Below, in pieces: positions 61,901 to 64,000 of a DNA stretch of 64,000 nt. The notes below the pieces were generated by a model. It ran no database searches. It had not been told where the DNA came from and was given only the letters and a program-made list of their open reading frames with translations. Each line of letters begins with the position of its first letter. Positions within the stretch are counted from its first letter, which is position 1. The stretch is from an uncultured Nostocoides sp. Its GTDB lineage: Bacteria; Actinomycetota; Actinomycetes; Actinomycetales; Dermatophilaceae. The stretch lies in the NCBI GenBank assembly GCA_937907685.1, contig CALCXF010000018.1, positions 22,171-86,170 of the forward strand, given 5' to 3'. The position numbers were made by a program, and so were the translations under genes.

Positions 61901-62201
61901 CCCGGTAGGAGGAGAACAGGTCGCGCAGCTGCTCGGGCTCGACGCGCTCGGAGAGCATCGTCGACCCCACGATGTCGGAGAAGAGCAGCGTCACCAGGGC
62001 CCGCTGCCCCAGGGACCTGGTCGACTGCGCGGCGACGCGCTCGAGGATCACGGCGGCTCGCCGGTTGTCTGGGTCGACCGCGCGCACCTCCTCGGCCGTG
62101 GCACGAGCCGGCTCCAGGTCGCCGCCCTCCAACGACGTCTCGGCGGCGGTGAGGAGCCGTTCGAGGAGTCGGCTGAGCATCGTCTCGGCCGACGTCGTCA
62201 T
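58950..62201 (-). CDS. Class III adenylate/guanylate cyclase domain fused to AAA ATPase and TPR-like region
   Basis: VTLLFSDIVGSTMLSERV...VVQFSGDGILAAFGHPEPHEDDARRAV...VVPNLAARIQQAAEPGMVVIS; Walker A VVAGEAGIGKSRLV; Walker B LFVVEDLHWADPSTL. Confidence 0.9.
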   Translation of the reverse strand: MTTSAETMLSRLLERLLTAAETSLEGGDLEPARATAEEVRAVDPDNRRAAVILERVAAQSTRSLGQRALVTLLFSDIVGSTMLSERVEPEQLRDLFSSYRELAREAVTRYGGNVVQFSGDGILAAFGHPEPHEDDARRAVLAGLDLVVAMSDARADLERRLGGAAEVRVGIHTGRVVISDFGTGFGVAERDSIVGVVPNLAARIQQAAEPGMVVISDVTHQLVDVDFYMHSLGEQELKGISRPVEVFAVERPRYAAARFDVERYRKSGLVGRESPREELVSAWEAIRRPGDAGAGSTFVVAGEAGIGKSRLVAEVVDRVEASAGRVLGAACLPYHTDVSLWPISQLIERVVLGAGGQGDPPRALVTHLASVGLDPLASAPFLGPLLGITDTTEYAAPQLDSSAFLDETLARIVEWLAALGRRTPHLFVVEDLHWADPSTLALLGLVVDRRPGGILTLTTTRHLSVVPWRDAVNVLELGRLDPGASTTLVDNLSSGRELDTEQRASIVKQAEGIPLFIEELTRSCLDEDRTEAMPLRLQELFTWRLKAPRVDLRVVQAAATIGPAFEADTVSAVVGDPALVAEQLAVLTAEGVIEAGEQAARAYRFRHALMRDAAYETQVLDVRRLTHARVAEALRARQAEPALVAKHLDLAGQVEAAAAQYLAAGQVEQGRGAHVEATRLLSRAIELVEPVADSADRDLRELTARMFRAASVSAMSGYAAPAAQEDHRRAEELTARLGARPEVLPSLIAIWAYWLVHGGVATTRALIDRLSGMVHEDAYSWFTPEVEACIGWQQFYEADFGAARTHFEIGMAGFRARPEDQSVSPFWPLPNDPIAVSLIALSCVSTARGDLVEAQQWEVEAIRRAEEIGFPRGPFSLAFVKLFAAWNAKSFGDDEKSRRMGEEVVALGREHGYALWTALGSAYAPPEPTGGAEHRAFLEQVITTVRLMGQESFMAAYLGYLAELHAGAGDVPRALEYVGEALQVVEKTGEDLHLPELLRHRARYSLAAGQDSGLAVADLREAVRIARHQGARVARLRAAVDLARVMTGAEDEDWRTELEEARKDLPPTFASSDTVAADDLLAH

Positions 62202-62206
62202 GTCGG

Positions 62207-63823
62207 TCACCGTTCCCGGGCGCCGGAGACGTAGAACTGCACGGGAACCGCGTTCGGTGCACCCGCGGCAGGCAGCAGCGAACCCACGTAGAGGCCGGGA
62301 GGCGCCGACGTGTCGGACGTCCTCAGGCGGACCCCTGGCGTCCCGTCCGGGAGGCTCACGACGGCGACCGAGACGGCCGCTGCAGGGATGGTGGCAGCTC
62401 CGGCCTCGATGGACCTCAGGTCCGAGACGACCGGGCGCTCCTGCTCGCCGAGACCAGGAACCGGGACGATGAGCTCGTCGAGACCGGGCGGACGGTCCGC
62501 GGCCGGTCCGGGCGGCGCGGCGGCCCGGCGCCCGGCCACCGATGCTGTGGGCCTTGGCGTTGCCGAGGAGGATGCCGTGGCCGGCCTCGGCGGGCGTGCG
62601 AAGACGGTGCCACCTGGGTCGCGGGCCGCCTCCGGCAGCCGCTCCAGTCCGTAGGTCCAGGCCTGCGCCCAGTCCTTGGCCATCTGGGACCAGAAGCGCG
62701 ACCCGTCGGCGAGCCAGTCCGATGGGGAGTAGCTCCGGGACACGGCTCGGGCGTTGACGCCCTCGAAGAGGTCGAGGTACGTCCGCGCCGTGGCGCCCAA
62801 GAACTCGGTCCACTCACCGAGGAGGTCCCCCGGGTCCGGACCGGGGGCGGGTGGGGGCAGGGACGGGTCCCTCGGCGTCGGGGCGCTCTTTCCGCCTTGA
62901 ACGGCGGCGCGCAGGAAGTCGGTCCAGTACGGACAGACGTACCGGGCCACGACGTCCCAGCCGTCGTCGGTGAAGCCGACGATCTTCAACGCCTGCACCC
63001 GGCATCCCTTCACGCCGGTCTCGGGCTCGGTGTTCGTGACCGTGATGTAGCCCCGGTCCACGTCGAGCTGGCCGTCCGGGCTGAAGGTGAGCTCGAAGGT
63101 CATCCCCGCGAGGCGGTTCCCGACCGTGCGGTGGTCACAGTGGAGGATCGCGCTCACCCGGTCGAAGAGCTGGACCTCTTCGTGGAAGACCCCATGCCAA
63201 TGGTCTGTCCCCTCCTCGGGAATCGCGAGAGGCTCGGGCGCACCGACGACGTCCATCTTCTTGAACATGAACGGCGCGAGCTTCGGCCATTTCCGGGGGT
63301 CAACCCATTCCGACACGCTCTTGAAGTCGGCGTCGGTGTCGAACTCCGAGTAGAGCCAGGTGCCCACGAGGTCGCCGACCTTGACCTGATGCACGGTGCA
63401 GACGCTCTCTCCTATGAATGCGACCTCCTCCGCCTTCAGCGCCTGCGCGGTGCTCGTCGTGTGGAAGGGCTTTCCGTCCGTGGATGCGGAACGCAGGTCC
63501 TGGAGGAGCTGCTCGGGGTCGACGTTCCTGCGCCCGATGACGGACTGGGCCAGATGGCGGTACTCGTCGTTGGCCGGGTCGCGGTCGGGGAAGCCCTGGC
63601 GGGCCAGGTCATAGAGGACACTGAGGCGCACCGAGTTGGGAACCTCGTTCGTGGGGGCCTCGGCGAAGGCGCGCAAGGCCTCTGACGTCTCCACCGGCCG
63701 CAGCTGGGGAAGGGCTGGTGGGGGGCCTTCGTTCCCGAAGTGGCCGGACCGCGTCAGGAGGCTGACGTACGCGTCGTGCGGCGTGACCGTCCCGTCCGCA
63801 GTGCTGACCTTGGGGTCTGTCAT
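62207..63823 (-). CDS. Hypothetical protein (possible START/SRPBCC-like central region) with C-terminal PPGxYxG module
   Basis: 539 aa; WVDPRKWPKLAPFMFKKMDVVG...MTFELTFSPDGQLDVDRGYITVTNTEPETGVKGCRVQALKIVGFTDDGWDVVARYVCPYWTDFLRAAV...TSAPPGLYVGSLLPAAGAPNAVPVQFYVSGARER. Confidence 0.65.
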   Translation of the reverse strand: MTDPKVSTADGTVTPHDAYVSLLTRSGHFGNEGPPPALPQLRPVETSEALRAFAEAPTNEVPNSVRLSVLYDLARQGFPDRDPANDEYRHLAQSVIGRRNVDPEQLLQDLRSASTDGKPFHTTSTAQALKAEEVAFIGESVCTVHQVKVGDLVGTWLYSEFDTDADFKSVSEWVDPRKWPKLAPFMFKKMDVVGAPEPLAIPEEGTDHWHGVFHEEVQLFDRVSAILHCDHRTVGNRLAGMTFELTFSPDGQLDVDRGYITVTNTEPETGVKGCRVQALKIVGFTDDGWDVVARYVCPYWTDFLRAAVQGGKSAPTPRDPSLPPPAPGPDPGDLLGEWTEFLGATARTYLDLFEGVNARAVSRSYSPSDWLADGSRFWSQMAKDWAQAWTYGLERLPEAARDPGGTVFARPPRPATASSSATPRPTASVAGRRAAAPPGPAADRPPGLDELIVPVPGLGEQERPVVSDLRSIEAGAATIPAAAVSVAVVSLPDGTPGVRLRTSDTSAPPGLYVGSLLPAAGAPNAVPVQFYVSGARER

Positions 63824-64000
63824 GCCATCCCACCTCGCCGTCCCTGTCACGGCGGCCGGACCACTACGCGTGGGTGGTCCTTCGGCGCCGCCTGGGGGCA
63901 GTCTAGGGATGAGGGAGCAGACCGGGGAAGCATTCGGTACTTGTGGCGGCATTGCCTCCACCGAGGACGACCACGACGCGAAAAGGTGTCCGGTCACCTC

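Overview
High-GC actinobacterial chromosome segment, probably Micrococcales/Intrasporangiaceae-like; this lineage call is inferred from gene content and GC only. Mostly core metabolism: his genes (hisD-C-B, a small conserved ORF, hisH, priA/hisA, SseB-like), glnE-glnA, panB, map, ppgK, metZ, rnpB, a tRNA-Val/Nif3/peroxiredoxin/DUF3052/aceE block, argG, and the fasR-fabD-fabH-acpP-fabF fatty-acid cluster. Accessory regions: (i) 16.9-25.7 kb, with a stand-alone B12-binding protein carrying a Wx9EH motif, a DUF2971-like protein, two close GAF-ANTAR paralogues, two small paralogous membrane proteins and a sigma/anti-sigma-like operon; (ii) 42.1-45.7 kb, with a secreted glucuronyl C5-epimerase-like protein and a multi-repeat secreted protein; (iii) 55.2-63.8 kb, a tightly coupled minus-strand five-gene operon (539-aa unknown, cyclase-AAA-TPR, phytoene-desaturase-like flavoprotein, ~200-aa unknown, polyprenyl synthetase). 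The last is my best candidate for an undescribed system. Other notable points: an apparent frameshift in hisH removing the catalytic HPE motif, an RNase H fused to a degenerate phosphatase domain, many TANNNT-(6-8 nt)-start leaderless promoters, and a tRNA-Val gene ending 1 nt before a start codon. All homology calls are from reading the translations; no database search was run.
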